This document shows, in pieces, positions 43,717 through 52,150 of a DNA stretch of 64,000 nt; the first letter of the stretch is position 1, and each line of letters opens with the position of its first letter. Both the position numbers and the translations under genes were made by a program. The stretch is from contig JAEWSJ010000037.1 of NCBI GenBank assembly GCA_023398335.1, forward strand, positions 1 to 64,000, in the 5' to 3' direction. Origin of the DNA: Bacillota bacterium. Lineage in GTDB: Bacteria > Bacillota_I > Bacilli_A > RFN20 > CAG-288. Under the pieces are notes generated by a model. The model did no database searches and had not been told where the DNA came from. It was given only the letters and a program-made list of their open reading frames with translations.

Positions 43717-44841
43717 ATGAATTTTGTTTATGGTTATGAGAATCTCGATTCAACATGGAAAATGGTGTTGATAATTCTCTATTTGGTTATCGGATTATTA
43801 TTGATTATTAAGGGTGGAGATTTCTTCGTTGATTCCGCCTCATGGATTGCTGAAAGAACTGGTATTCCTAAGTTAATTATCGGAGCAACAATTGTCTCGC
43901 TTGCAACAACATTACCTGAACTTCTAGTTTCTTGTTTTGCCGCTGCTGAAGGAGCGGTAAGTGGAACTTCTAGTGCGGTTGATATTGCAACGGGAAATGC
44001 CATTGGTTCAGTTATAGCTAACACTGGGTTAATCATGTCTATATCAATTATATTCATGCCAGTTAAAATCGATAGAAAGGCATTTATCTTAAAGCCAATC
44101 ATCTTATTAACATCAATTGCCCTCTTATTTATTTTCTCAATATTTGGCAATCTCTATGTATGGGAAGCTTGCATTCTATTTGTAATCTTAGCAATATTCT
44201 TTGCAGATAATATTTATTCCGCTATTAAAGAAACAAAAACTCGTACCGCTTTAGTTTCAGCTAATACTTCAATTGATTTACCAAAAGTAAACGTTCCTGT
44301 TGAACAAAAAGTCGAATCAAAAGAAGATATTGCTTCGATTGAAAAAGTTGATTCTTCAACTGAAAAAGCATCGAAGAAAAAAGAATTATGGGTCAACATA
44401 CTTAAATTTGTCTTCGGTGTTGCTGGAATCGTCGTTGGTGCTCAGTTCTTAGTTGATAATGGTACTGAATTTGCAGTCATCCTTGGTGTCCCAGATAAAG
44501 TTATTGCAATCACAATTATTGCGATTGGTACATCTTTACCAGAATTAATTACAACTATTACCGCTATAATTAAGAAACAATCAGATCTCTCCGTTGGTAA
44601 TATCATCGGAGCAAATATTATTGATTTAACCTTGATCTTATCTCTTTGCTCATTTATCTATGGTGGTTCATTACCTATCTACAAATCAACATTATATCTT
44701 GATTTACCATTCTGTTTTGCTATTGTCTTTGTTGCCACAGTTCCAGCTTTAATTACAAAGAAGCTCCATAGATGGCAAGGCGTTGCGTGTTTAGTTCTCT
44801 ACATTATTTATTTAACATTATCCTGCGTATTAACATTCTAA
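43717..44841 (+). CDS. Calcium/sodium antiporter (CaCA family)
   Basis: A 374-residue exchanger of the CaCA superfamily, which moves Ca2+ out against Na+ or K+. The two alpha repeats that form the ion site are visible: GATIVSLATTLPELLVS near residue 52 and ITIIAIGTSLPELITT near 265, each with GN(A/I)IG(S/A)N-like partner segments. A Glu/Lys/Ser-rich cytosolic loop at about 175-225 links the halves. It is a single-gene unit with its own terminator. Confidence 0.93.
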   Translation: MNFVYGYENLDSTWKMVLIILYLVIGLLLIIKGGDFFVDSASWIAERTGIPKLIIGATIVSLATTLPELLVSCFAAAEGAVSGTSSAVDIATGNAIGSVIANTGLIMSISIIFMPVKIDRKAFILKPIILLTSIALLFIFSIFGNLYVWEACILFVILAIFFADNIYSAIKETKTRTALVSANTSIDLPKVNVPVEQKVESKEDIASIEKVDSSTEKASKKKELWVNILKFVFGVAGIVVGAQFLVDNGTEFAVILGVPDKVIAITIIAIGTSLPELITTITAIIKKQSDLSVGNIIGANIIDLTLILSLCSFIYGGSLPIYKSTLYLDLPFCFAIVFVATVPALITKKLHRWQGVACLVLYIIYLTLSCVLTF

Positions 44842-44863
44842 TTATATAAGTAGTATTTATCGA

Positions 44864-44907
44864 TTTGGAGCCGGCGTATCTATCCGGCTCCAAATTCTAC
44901 TTTTTTT
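44864..44907 (+). terminator. Strong rho-independent terminator
   Basis: TTTGGAGCCGG (44864-44874) and CCGGCTCCAAA (44884-44894) form an 11-pair stem, followed by a T-rich run. It is one of the most GC-rich hairpins in the window. Confidence 0.92.
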
Positions 44908-44940
44908 AAAAAAAGTCTAGTATTTTTTATTTATATCACT

Positions 44941-44946
44941 TATAAT
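44941..44946 (+). promoter_or_regulatory. -10 box of tRNA-Ser
   Basis: A perfect TATAAT lies 12 bases before the tRNA-Ser gene. The -35 near 44918 is poor. Confidence 0.5.
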
Positions 44947-44958
44947 AATTAAGGCCTT

Positions 44959-45047
44959 GGAGCAATACCCAAGAGGCTGAAGGGGCGGGCTTGGAAAGCT
45001 CGTAGAAGGTAACACTTGCAAGGGTTCAAATCCCTTTTGCTCCGCCA
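44959..45047 (+). tRNA. tRNA-Ser (anticodon GGA)
   Basis: Acceptor GGAGCAA (44959-44965) pairs with TTGCTCC, discriminator G and encoded CCA (45045-45047). The anticodon stem CGGGC/GCTCG holds loop TTGGAAA, so the anticodon is GGA, for UCC and UCU. The long variable arm typical of tRNA-Ser and the T arm AAGGGTTCAAATCCCTT are present. Confidence 0.96.
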
Positions 45048-45059
45048 TTACAAAAACAC

Positions 45060-45092
45060 AAAGTGATGTTCTAAAAAACATCACTTTTTTTG
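45060..45092 (+). terminator. Rho-independent terminator after tRNA-Ser
   Basis: AAAGTGATGTT pairs with AACATCACTTT, followed by T. It ends the tRNA transcript. Confidence 0.88.
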
Positions 45093-45188
45093 ATGGATAA
45101 ATGTTAATTAATCTTCTAATTATAGAGAGATAAATTCAGTAATATTATCCTTCTTAACGTAATCATTAATAAAATAATTATACTAATA

Positions 45189-45236
45189 AAAAACCCCAAT
45201 TAATCTAACCGATGAATCGTTTGATTTACTGGGGAT
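45189..45236 (-). terminator. Terminator of the minus-strand pair at 45248-46608
   Basis: On the minus strand CCCCAGTAAATC and GATTAATTGGGG pair with two mismatches around a long loop, followed by T6. Confidence 0.75.
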
Positions 45237-45247
45237 AATATAAATAT

Positions 45248-45628
45248 TTATTTTACTTCAGCAATATCAGCTGTGGTCTCTTGTTTCTCTTGTTCAATAA
45301 GGGATTTAAGACGCTCAGCTTGTCTTTGTTTTCTTTCAGATACATGATCATATTTGTTAGCGTAATGATAGAATGTTGCAAGTAATAAAACCATTGCAAT
45401 AAGACATAAGATTCCGCCGAATAATCTAAAATCAACCATGAACGAAAGATTGAAAACTGTAGACATGGACTTTTGAGCTTGATAGATTGGGTTGTTTGCC
45501 AACTTACCAGATCCGTTGAAAGCGTAGATACCTAAGCAACAAAAGATAAAGCCACAAAGCCAGATTGCGCCGAAGATTGATAAGAGAACAATTTCTCTAT
45601 ACTTTGATGCTCTTTCTTTCTTTGTCAT
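45248..45628 (-). CDS. Small two-helix membrane protein of unknown function
   Basis: A 126-residue protein with hydrophobic segments at about 13-35 and 67-88, and a charged C-terminal tail (about 95-126, with QRQAERLKSLIEQEKQE, probably coiled coil). No family recognised. It is 5 bases downstream of the 324-aa gene, so they are probably one unit. Confidence 0.6.
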   Translation of the reverse strand: MTKKERASKYREIVLLSIFGAIWLCGFIFCCLGIYAFNGSGKLANNPIYQAQKSMSTVFNLSFMVDFRLFGGILCLIAMVLLLATFYHYANKYDHVSERKQRQAERLKSLIEQEKQETTADIAEVK

Positions 45629-45633
45629 ATTAA

Positions 45634-46608
45634 TTACTTACCTTCAGATTCGTTTTTAACTTCAACATTAGCATTAGCTGCTTTGGCTTTTTCAATCATA
45701 TCTCTTTCATAAGCTTGAAGTTGACCAAAGACAAGATTGAAGGCTTTAAGCCATACTTCACGATAAGAATCGATGACTGGTGCGAAGATTGTTTCAAATC
45801 CTTGCATTGCAGCTTGCATTGTTTGTCCTTCAGCTAATTTCTTCGATCCATCGAAATAATGGAATTGATCTTCCATTTTTGAAATCATATCAACGAAAAT
45901 AACATCGGTACTCTTATTGTGTGTTTTTAAGAAATTGAAGAATCCCATAACTCTTGTCATTTCATTGGAAATGAAGGCACAGGAAGGATCAACTTTTGGA
46001 TCAAATCCAGCTTGTGTAGTTGGATCAATTCCATTCTTTTGTCTTTCAGAAGAAATATAAGATTTAACAGCTCCTTGATATTCGATGAATTTTGCAACGA
46101 AATTAGAAGCGACACAACGGAAAGCGATAGAACGATAGAAAGGATCATCAACATTTAACAAAGCCTTTAAATCATCCTCAAGGTTACCATCTTTTTCAAA
46201 TTGATTGGAGAAACCAAGACAAATATCAGAAATGGTTTCATGTAAGCCAATAATATAATCAAGCATTTGTAAAGATAAACTTGATTCAACGGAGATAGCA
46301 TCGTGATCAATTTTTACAATTCTTGAATCATCACCATAGACATCATCAAAGAATTCTTGTACTTGAGAAGAAATTCTATCACCGATTGTTTGATTAGAAT
46401 TTTCCTTTGAAGTATTTTCTCTATTATTATCACAAAAAACTCTGAATGGAGATTTTTCTTCAATAAGATGGGAAAACATTTGTTTACGAGACTTATAAAT
46501 CTCAACATTATATCCATTTTTTGGAGCTGGAATTAAGTATTCCATCGAATCACGGATAATTACCCCTATTTCATAAATCGCCATTACATATCTTGTTTGT
46601 TCATTCAT
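45634..46608 (-). CDS. Soluble protein of unknown function
   Basis: ATG 46608 (MNEQTRYVMAIYEIGV) follows GGAGG, and that ribosome site lies within the longer open frame to 46632, so the shorter start of 324 aa is preferred. There is no signal or membrane segment. It looks mainly helical. I see no catalytic motif. It is encoded with the following two-helix membrane protein, which may anchor it. Confidence 0.6.
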   Translation of the reverse strand: MNEQTRYVMAIYEIGVIIRDSMEYLIPAPKNGYNVEIYKSRKQMFSHLIEEKSPFRVFCDNNRENTSKENSNQTIGDRISSQVQEFFDDVYGDDSRIVKIDHDAISVESSLSLQMLDYIIGLHETISDICLGFSNQFEKDGNLEDDLKALLNVDDPFYRSIAFRCVASNFVAKFIEYQGAVKSYISSERQKNGIDPTTQAGFDPKVDPSCAFISNEMTRVMGFFNFLKTHNKSTDVIFVDMISKMEDQFHYFDGSKKLAEGQTMQAAMQGFETIFAPVIDSYREVWLKAFNLVFGQLQAYERDMIEKAKAANANVEVKNESEGK

Positions 46609-46685
46609 ACTATTTTTTGTCCTCCATAGCACTTAACATTATAATACATCTTCAGTTTAATAATCTATATATTTTACACACAAAT

Positions 46686-47537
46686 CTACTTCAATTTGCC
46701 ATCTTCAGTTAAGACGTAATCTCTAAGAGAAAATACACCTTCAACCTCAGTATTCGCTTTTGCTTTTACAAAATCTTTTGCATGGGACATTACAAAGCTA
46801 TTCTTAAAGTTATCAAACATAGTGATGTCATTTTCAGAATCACCAATAACTGCTACTTCGTCCTCTTTTACGCCGATGAGTTCAAGATATTTTTTTAATG
46901 AATCAGCTTTATTTACGCCTTTTTTTGTAATTTCCATCGCATTTTTTGATTGTACTATTGTGAAATCATTACCATATAAATCTTCAAGAGCCATCTTGGC
47001 TTGTGCAGCGTTTTTGCACGCTTCTTTATTTATTCCAAAAACCGGCATCAATTTATATAAAGTATTATTTGTTATTGCGTTTATAAATGGCTTTTCGCCA
47101 TTGATAAATTTCTCAGCGTAGGAGAAATTCAACGCATTCCCAATAATTGCTCCACATTGAATAATCTTTCCACCAATTTGAACGGTAATTTTTAAACTGT
47201 CTGTCGAATCAAACACCATCCAAATGCCTATACCAAATTTACCTTTTAAGTAATTATACATATTGAATACTTTTTCATTATCCATTGGAAAGGTTTCAAC
47301 GTATTTTCCATTTTCGTAAACGAAAGATCCATTGCAACCTACAATGCTAATTGGAATTCCTAGTTTATGTTCAACTTTAGAAGCGATTAAGTAATTTCTA
47401 CCAGTAACTAAAACAACTTTTCCACCAGCATGATAAAAATCTTTCAAGAATTCAGCATTCTTTCGAGTCATTAAGGTTAGTTTTCTTTTTGGATAGAATA
47501 GGGTTCCATCCAAATCAGTTGCAATAAGTTTAATCAT
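46686..47537 (-). CDS. Cof-type HAD phosphatase
   Basis: A 283-residue HAD hydrolase of the Cof group: motif I ATDLDGTLF, motif II VLVTGR, and the C-terminal VIGDSENDITMF. It starts 7 bases after apbE. Given the flavin-linked neighbour, a flavin or nucleotide phosphate could be a substrate, but that is only a context guess. It is a second member of the same family as the gene at 37651. Confidence 0.9.
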   Translation of the reverse strand: MIKLIATDLDGTLFYPKRKLTLMTRKNAEFLKDFYHAGGKVVLVTGRNYLIASKVEHKLGIPISIVGCNGSFVYENGKYVETFPMDNEKVFNMYNYLKGKFGIGIWMVFDSTDSLKITVQIGGKIIQCGAIIGNALNFSYAEKFINGEKPFINAITNNTLYKLMPVFGINKEACKNAAQAKMALEDLYGNDFTIVQSKNAMEITKKGVNKADSLKKYLELIGVKEDEVAVIGDSENDITMFDNFKNSFVMSHAKDFVKAKANTEVEGVFSLRDYVLTEDGKLK

Positions 47538-47544
47538 ATATTTA

Positions 47545-48909
47545 TTAATATTTCACTATGTTAGTTATTTTATCATTTTCTAAGTCTTTTGAAATAGAAA
47601 AGTCACCAAATAACGTATTTGGTACGTAACATGTCTCATAAGTCCCCTTTTCTGTATTTCTTTCTCGAACAAAATATACTGCAGCAGCGTCAGTATTAAA
47701 ATTTTTATTTAATTCTTCCAGCATTTTATTTGCTTCATCCAAAGAATTTGTATTCATTAATGCAGTGGTATACATATCGCACAATCCCGCATCTGACATC
47801 TTTATTGTTACTGCGTCAAAAAAAGATTCCGAGTATCCAGTTAGTGGATTAATAATATGACATCTACGTTTGTAAGAGCCATCTTCTTGTGTAGCGTAAA
47901 AGTATTGCTCGTAATATCCGGAAGTTGATATGCCAAATTCTCCTTTAGAATGATATTCAACCTCAGTGCTATTTAATTCAGATACTCCACTAGGTCCATT
48001 AGGCCCAGATAATATTTCATTATACAAAGGATTAGTAAAACTAATTCCCCAACTATTTCCATCAATTCGTGTATCAGTAAACTTCAAGGAGGAACTGCCT
48101 CCATTTAGAAGAACATTATAAGAAGAAAATTGTTCAGCAATCTTTTGGATAGCATAGCCTTTTCCAACTCCACCAAGAGTTAAGGAAGGAACAATATTTA
48201 GTTCAGTCAAACGTGGAACTGAATTAAATGTAACAGTACTATCGGTAGAATCCAATACTAAGTATTGTTTTAATTCATCGTAAGATAATACCGCTTTAGC
48301 TCCTTTTTCAACTAGAGAAGAAGAAGGATCTTCATATACCCATCTATTTTGATTAATAGATTCTTGATAATCCTTACTATCACTATCTTTTGTTGATGCT
48401 TTATCAATTTGCTCATTCCAAATCTCTGATAAATCACCGATAGATATATTAAATAAACCATTGCTGAACTTAGTCATCTCAACAGCGTCTTTTAGGGTGT
48501 TAAACAACACCGAATCAACTCTGATCTTATCACCAGTACCATAAGATTCATTAATAACACGCATATTATTAATAAGCTTATCATTTTCTTTGTAGAAATA
48601 ATGCCTATCATAAAGAGCATGATACTTCATGGATAAATATTGAAAATCATCTCTAAAAGTTGAAGGCACATTATCTTTTTTTAACTGAAATAGTACAGCT
48701 TGAAAAAAAGTATTAAAAGGACTTAATGTACCTGTCATTGGGACTAATTCTTTATTATCGTTATAATCATACACTGTAATATCGCTGTTTTCAGTGAAGT
48801 TACCGGTATAAAATTGGGTTGCTTTATATTTATTACTCGGATCATCATCGCATCCACATAATAGCAATGCGGTACAAATGACAATAATTCCATTTACTAT
48901 TTTCTTCAT
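47545..48909 (-). CDS. apbE: FAD:protein FMN transferase ApbE (lipoprotein)
   Basis: Attaches FMN from FAD to a Thr or Ser in target proteins such as RnfG and RnfD. The N-terminal signal has C-G-C at 18-20, suggesting lipid attachment at Cys20. The fold motifs are LGGVGKGYAIQKIA, LLNGGSSS, RCHIINPLTGYSES and DAGLCDMYTTALM. At 454 aa it is longer than the usual 330 or so. The Rnf cluster lies about 5 kb away with target motifs in both RnfG and RnfD. Confidence 0.92.
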   Translation of the reverse strand: MKKIVNGIIVICTALLLCGCDDDPSNKYKATQFYTGNFTENSDITVYDYNDNKELVPMTGTLSPFNTFFQAVLFQLKKDNVPSTFRDDFQYLSMKYHALYDRHYFYKENDKLINNMRVINESYGTGDKIRVDSVLFNTLKDAVEMTKFSNGLFNISIGDLSEIWNEQIDKASTKDSDSKDYQESINQNRWVYEDPSSSLVEKGAKAVLSYDELKQYLVLDSTDSTVTFNSVPRLTELNIVPSLTLGGVGKGYAIQKIAEQFSSYNVLLNGGSSSLKFTDTRIDGNSWGISFTNPLYNEILSGPNGPSGVSELNSTEVEYHSKGEFGISTSGYYEQYFYATQEDGSYKRRCHIINPLTGYSESFFDAVTIKMSDAGLCDMYTTALMNTNSLDEANKMLEELNKNFNTDAAAVYFVRERNTEKGTYETCYVPNTLFGDFSISKDLENDKITNIVKY

Positions 48910-48969
48910 TAAATATTACCTACTCTCCAAATCTTCCTAGGTGATATTTTAACATAGTAAAAGGCAAAA

Positions 48970-48999
48970 GAAAAGCGAGCACAACCGGCTCGCTTCTCC
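48970..48999 (-). terminator. Terminator of hpf
   Basis: On the minus strand GCGAGC pairs with GCTCGC and is followed by TTTTCTTTT. It separates hpf from apbE. Confidence 0.82.
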
Positions 49000-49016
49000 T
49001 AAAAAGGAGGAATGAC

Positions 49017-49556
49017 TTACTCGTCTATTTCAATAACACCAAGATCTCCGCTTTCACGTTTGTAAAGAACAGAGATAAGACCTGTATCAGAATCTAAATA
49101 AATAAAGAATGAATGGTCAAGAGCTTCCATTCTTGCGGCTGCTTCTTCAGCATCCATTGGAACAAGTGCTAATTTCTTTCTCTTAACAATAACATCTAAA
49201 TCTTCTTCAACTTCATCATCAATCATATCCATACGAATATTTTCAGATAAGCCAGCTTTTTTATGAATCTTAGTAAATTGAGTTTTGAATTTTCTCATTT
49301 GACCTTCAAGTTTATCAATAACTAAATCAATTGCTTGATAAGCATCAGCTTGAGAAACTTTAGCTCTTAATTCTATATTTTTAGTAGTAACAGATATTTC
49401 TACTGTTTGATCATGATGGCCGACGGAAAATGTGACGAAGCATTTAACATTTGACTCGAGATCGAAATACTTGTCTAGTCTCGAAAGTTTCTTTTCTGTC
49501 TGTTCCTTCATGGCTGGAGTAACTTCAATACCTCTACCAATAATTTGACATCTCAT
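49017..49556 (-). CDS. hpf: Long-form ribosome hibernation promoting factor
   Basis: Dimerises 70S ribosomes into inactive 100S particles in slow growth. At 179 aa it has the N-terminal 30S-binding domain (about 1-100, MRCQIIGRGIEVTPAMKE) and the C-terminal dimerisation domain (about 120-179, KRKKLALVPMDAEEAAARMEALDHSFFIYL), so it is the long form found in Firmicutes. A hairpin at 49575 directly precedes its ribosome site. Confidence 0.95.
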   Translation of the reverse strand: MRCQIIGRGIEVTPAMKEQTEKKLSRLDKYFDLESNVKCFVTFSVGHHDQTVEISVTTKNIELRAKVSQADAYQAIDLVIDKLEGQMRKFKTQFTKIHKKAGLSENIRMDMIDDEVEEDLDVIVKRKKLALVPMDAEEAAARMEALDHSFFIYLDSDTGLISVLYKRESGDLGVIEIDE

Positions 49557-49574
49557 ATTATGAATTCTCCTTTC

Positions 49575-49598
49575 AAGAATGTAACTGCTTACATTCTT
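49575..49598 (-). promoter_or_regulatory. Hairpin in the hpf leader
   Basis: On the minus strand AAGAATGTAA, loop GCAG and TTACATTCTT form a perfect 10-pair stem directly before the AAGGAG ribosome site. It may control access to the ribosome site or protect the RNA. Confidence 0.5.
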
Positions 49599-49609
49599 CT
49601 TCTACCTTC

Positions 49610-49615
49610 ATTATA
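49610..49615 (-). promoter_or_regulatory. Extended -10 box of hpf
   Basis: On the minus strand TGCTATAAT is a consensus extended -10 box, about 12 bases before the leader hairpin. No good -35 is visible. Confidence 0.5.
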
Positions 49616-49650
49616 GCATATTTTTTTAAAAAATAAAGATATAAGGATTC

Positions 49651-49676
49651 AAAAAGAGCCTTTATTACGGGCTCAT
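49651..49676 (-). terminator. Terminator of the speA-speB unit
   Basis: On the minus strand GAGCC pairs with GGCTC, followed by T5. It lies after speB and its downstream spacer. Confidence 0.65.
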
Positions 49677-49763
49677 TTTCAAAACATAACAATTCTTTAA
49701 ATAGTTGATTTTTTTGATATCGTTAATCAAAATATTAACTTGAATAAAGACGTCTAAAATAAT

Positions 49764-50639
49764 TTATTCATGTGAATGAAGTAATAAAACTACTTCTCTT
49801 AATACTTTACACGCTACTTGAGTTGAGACATGTGAAGCATCATAATCCGGTGATAACTCAACCATATCAGCTCCAACGAGATTATTTAATTTTCTCATTG
49901 TAAGAATCGCATCTTCTAATTCCTTAAATGTTATTCCACCGGCTTCAGGTGTACCTGTACCTGGGAAAATAGAAGGATCAAGAACATCTAAATCGATAGT
50001 TAAATAGACTGGTTTATCCTTTAATTCATTGACAACTTCTTCAAGTCCTTTGGTATCAAAGCAATGTTGATGAATATGCTTTTCAGCCCACTCAAATTCA
50101 CTTCTATCACCACTTCTTATTCCAAATTGATATAAATTGCCTTCGTTCAACATGTCATAGCATTTTCTTAATACTGTCGCATGTGATAGTTCACGACCCA
50201 AAAATTCAGTTCGTAAATCGGTATGGGCATCAAAGTGAATAATGTTCAAATCTGGGTATTTCTTAATGTATTCTCTGATTGTTCCATATGTGACTAGATG
50301 TTCTCCACCAATCATCATAGTTTTTTTGTTATCGGATAAAATGAGTTTTGTAACACGGGAGATTTCTTTTAAATCTTTATCTACATCTCCCATTGGTAAA
50401 TCAAGATCACCAATATCGCAAGTTCCATAATCTTTTAAATCCATCTTCATATATGGAGAATACCACTCCATACCAATGCTATCTTGTCTTATAGCAGGAC
50501 CCGCAAAACGAGTTCCTGGTCTAAATGAACAAGTTGCATCCATCGGTGAAGAAAAGATAACTACCGATGAATCACCATATTCCTTATCGCATGATTGGAA
50601 TACTGACAAATTTCTTTTAAATCTATTTTTAGAAGTCAT
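49764..50639 (-). CDS. speB: Agmatinase SpeB
   Basis: Manganese ureohydrolase that splits agmatine into putrescine and urea. The protein is 291 aa. The metal ligands are visible in GGEH, HFDAHTD and TIDLDVLDPS; the VVGADMVELSP-type end is present. It overlaps speA by 11 bases. Together they give arginine to agmatine to putrescine. Confidence 0.93.
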   Translation of the reverse strand: MTSKNRFKRNLSVFQSCDKEYGDSSVVIFSSPMDATCSFRPGTRFAGPAIRQDSIGMEWYSPYMKMDLKDYGTCDIGDLDLPMGDVDKDLKEISRVTKLILSDNKKTMMIGGEHLVTYGTIREYIKKYPDLNIIHFDAHTDLRTEFLGRELSHATVLRKCYDMLNEGNLYQFGIRSGDRSEFEWAEKHIHQHCFDTKGLEEVVNELKDKPVYLTIDLDVLDPSIFPGTGTPEAGGITFKELEDAILTMRKLNNLVGADMVELSPDYDASHVSTQVACKVLREVVLLLHSHE

Positions 50640-52149
50640 AATCTATTTCGCTCCCTAAGTACCATTTGCTTTGGTCTATAACTTTTATATATCCGTCCGG
50701 TGAATCTGATAATAAGACACCACCACTATCTTGATAAAATTCTACTAATTCTAAGGCGTTTTGAGAAATAATCTCACCTGGAATTGCAATTGGAATCCCT
50801 GGTGGATATATCATAATCGATTCAGCGGATATTTCTCCGATTGAATCTGATAGTTTAATTATTTTTGAAGGTGCATTAAACGCTTCTCGAGGACGTACTG
50901 CTAAATCGGGATAAACATAATTGAAATGAGGTACAACATAATCCTCTTTTACTTCGTAATACTCTTTTGATAAATAGGCTAAGGCACCAATAAGTTTATC
51001 AACGTCTTCTTTTAATGTACCTATACTAATTATTGCTAAGATTTCACTAACCTCTGCTAATTCAAGTTGAATATTAAATTTTTTTCTTATTTCAGAGAAA
51101 ATATCAAAGCCAGATTTCCCTAGTCCCGATATATTGATAACCAGTTTTGTCTCATCAAAATCAAATCTTCCTGGACGATCACAATAAGATTTATCCATTG
51201 AATAGACTCCTGGAATTTTATTTATTTTCTCTCTAGCGTATTCTGATAATTCTAAAGCTTTATCAAGTAAATCTTTACCTTCAAAATATAACTTCTTTCT
51301 TGCAGCATCAACTGAAGCTAAAAGTACATGATTTGGAGAGGTAGAAGAAAACATAGCAAATACTCGTTGAACACGGGAAAAATCAATACGTTCTTTCTTT
51401 ATTAATATCAAACTGGTTTGAGTTAAACTACCACCGGTTTTATGCAATGAACAAGAAGAAATATCCGCCCCTGCATCCATGGCGGATAATGGCATTTTGT
51501 CATTAAAGTGCAAATGAGAACCATGGGCTTCATCACACATAACAAGCATATCTCTTTTATGTGCTTCTTCAACGATAGTCTTTAAATCTGATGTAACTCC
51601 AAAGTATGTTGGATTAATTACAAAAATAGCTTTAGCATCTGGATTTTCATCCATGGCTTCAATGTATTTTTCAGTTGGTACTCCATTGGCAATACCAGTT
51701 TCTTCATCAACATCTGGACGAACAAATATCGGATATGCTCCAGATAAAATCAAAGCATTAATTACGGATTTGTGTACATTGCGAGGAATAATAATTTTTT
51801 CTTTAGCTCGTAAAAGGCTATTTATCATTGTCATGATTCCACCAGTTGTACCATTAACTGATATTAAGACTTCATCCGCATTAAAAGCGGATGCCAATAA
51901 TTCTTCGGCTTCTTGAATAACTCCTTTTGGATGATAAAGATTATCAAGACCAAGCGGAGCATTAATATCTGCAACAAAAACATCTTTACCAACTAGTGAA
52001 ACTAAGTCGGTATGTAAGCGACCCATTTTATGTCCGGGAACATCAAACGGAATAGGATTTGAAGCGATATATTCTTTTATCGCTTCAAGAAAAGGTTCTT
52101 TTTCTTGTCGTTTATCTTCTTCAAGATGAACATCCTGGCTTTTTTCCAT
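50629..52149 (-). CDS. speA: Arginine decarboxylase (SpeA, PLP fold type I)
   Basis: Orn/Lys/Arg decarboxylase family, 506 aa. It has the family start FDVPGHKMG, MLVMCDEAHGSH (PLP aspartate) and SSCSLHKTGGSLTQ (PLP lysine). Family membership alone does not separate arginine, ornithine and lysine as substrate; the overlapping agmatinase gene makes arginine most likely. It begins 1 base after metK. Confidence 0.88.
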   Translation of the reverse strand: MEKSQDVHLEEDKRQEKEPFLEAIKEYIASNPIPFDVPGHKMGRLHTDLVSLVGKDVFVADINAPLGLDNLYHPKGVIQEAEELLASAFNADEVLISVNGTTGGIMTMINSLLRAKEKIIIPRNVHKSVINALILSGAYPIFVRPDVDEETGIANGVPTEKYIEAMDENPDAKAIFVINPTYFGVTSDLKTIVEEAHKRDMLVMCDEAHGSHLHFNDKMPLSAMDAGADISSCSLHKTGGSLTQTSLILIKKERIDFSRVQRVFAMFSSTSPNHVLLASVDAARKKLYFEGKDLLDKALELSEYAREKINKIPGVYSMDKSYCDRPGRFDFDETKLVINISGLGKSGFDIFSEIRKKFNIQLELAEVSEILAIISIGTLKEDVDKLIGALAYLSKEYYEVKEDYVVPHFNYVYPDLAVRPREAFNAPSKIIKLSDSIGEISAESIMIYPPGIPIAIPGEIISQNALELVEFYQDSGGVLLSDSPDGYIKVIDQSKWYLGSEIDYDF

Positions 52150-52150
52150 T

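Noticed and set aside
48998..49070. Plus-strand AAGGAGG followed by ATG near 49012, facing the end of hpf
   Set aside because: The frame is only 17 codons before a stop and lies inside the hpf coding strand and terminator. There is no sign of a real gene.
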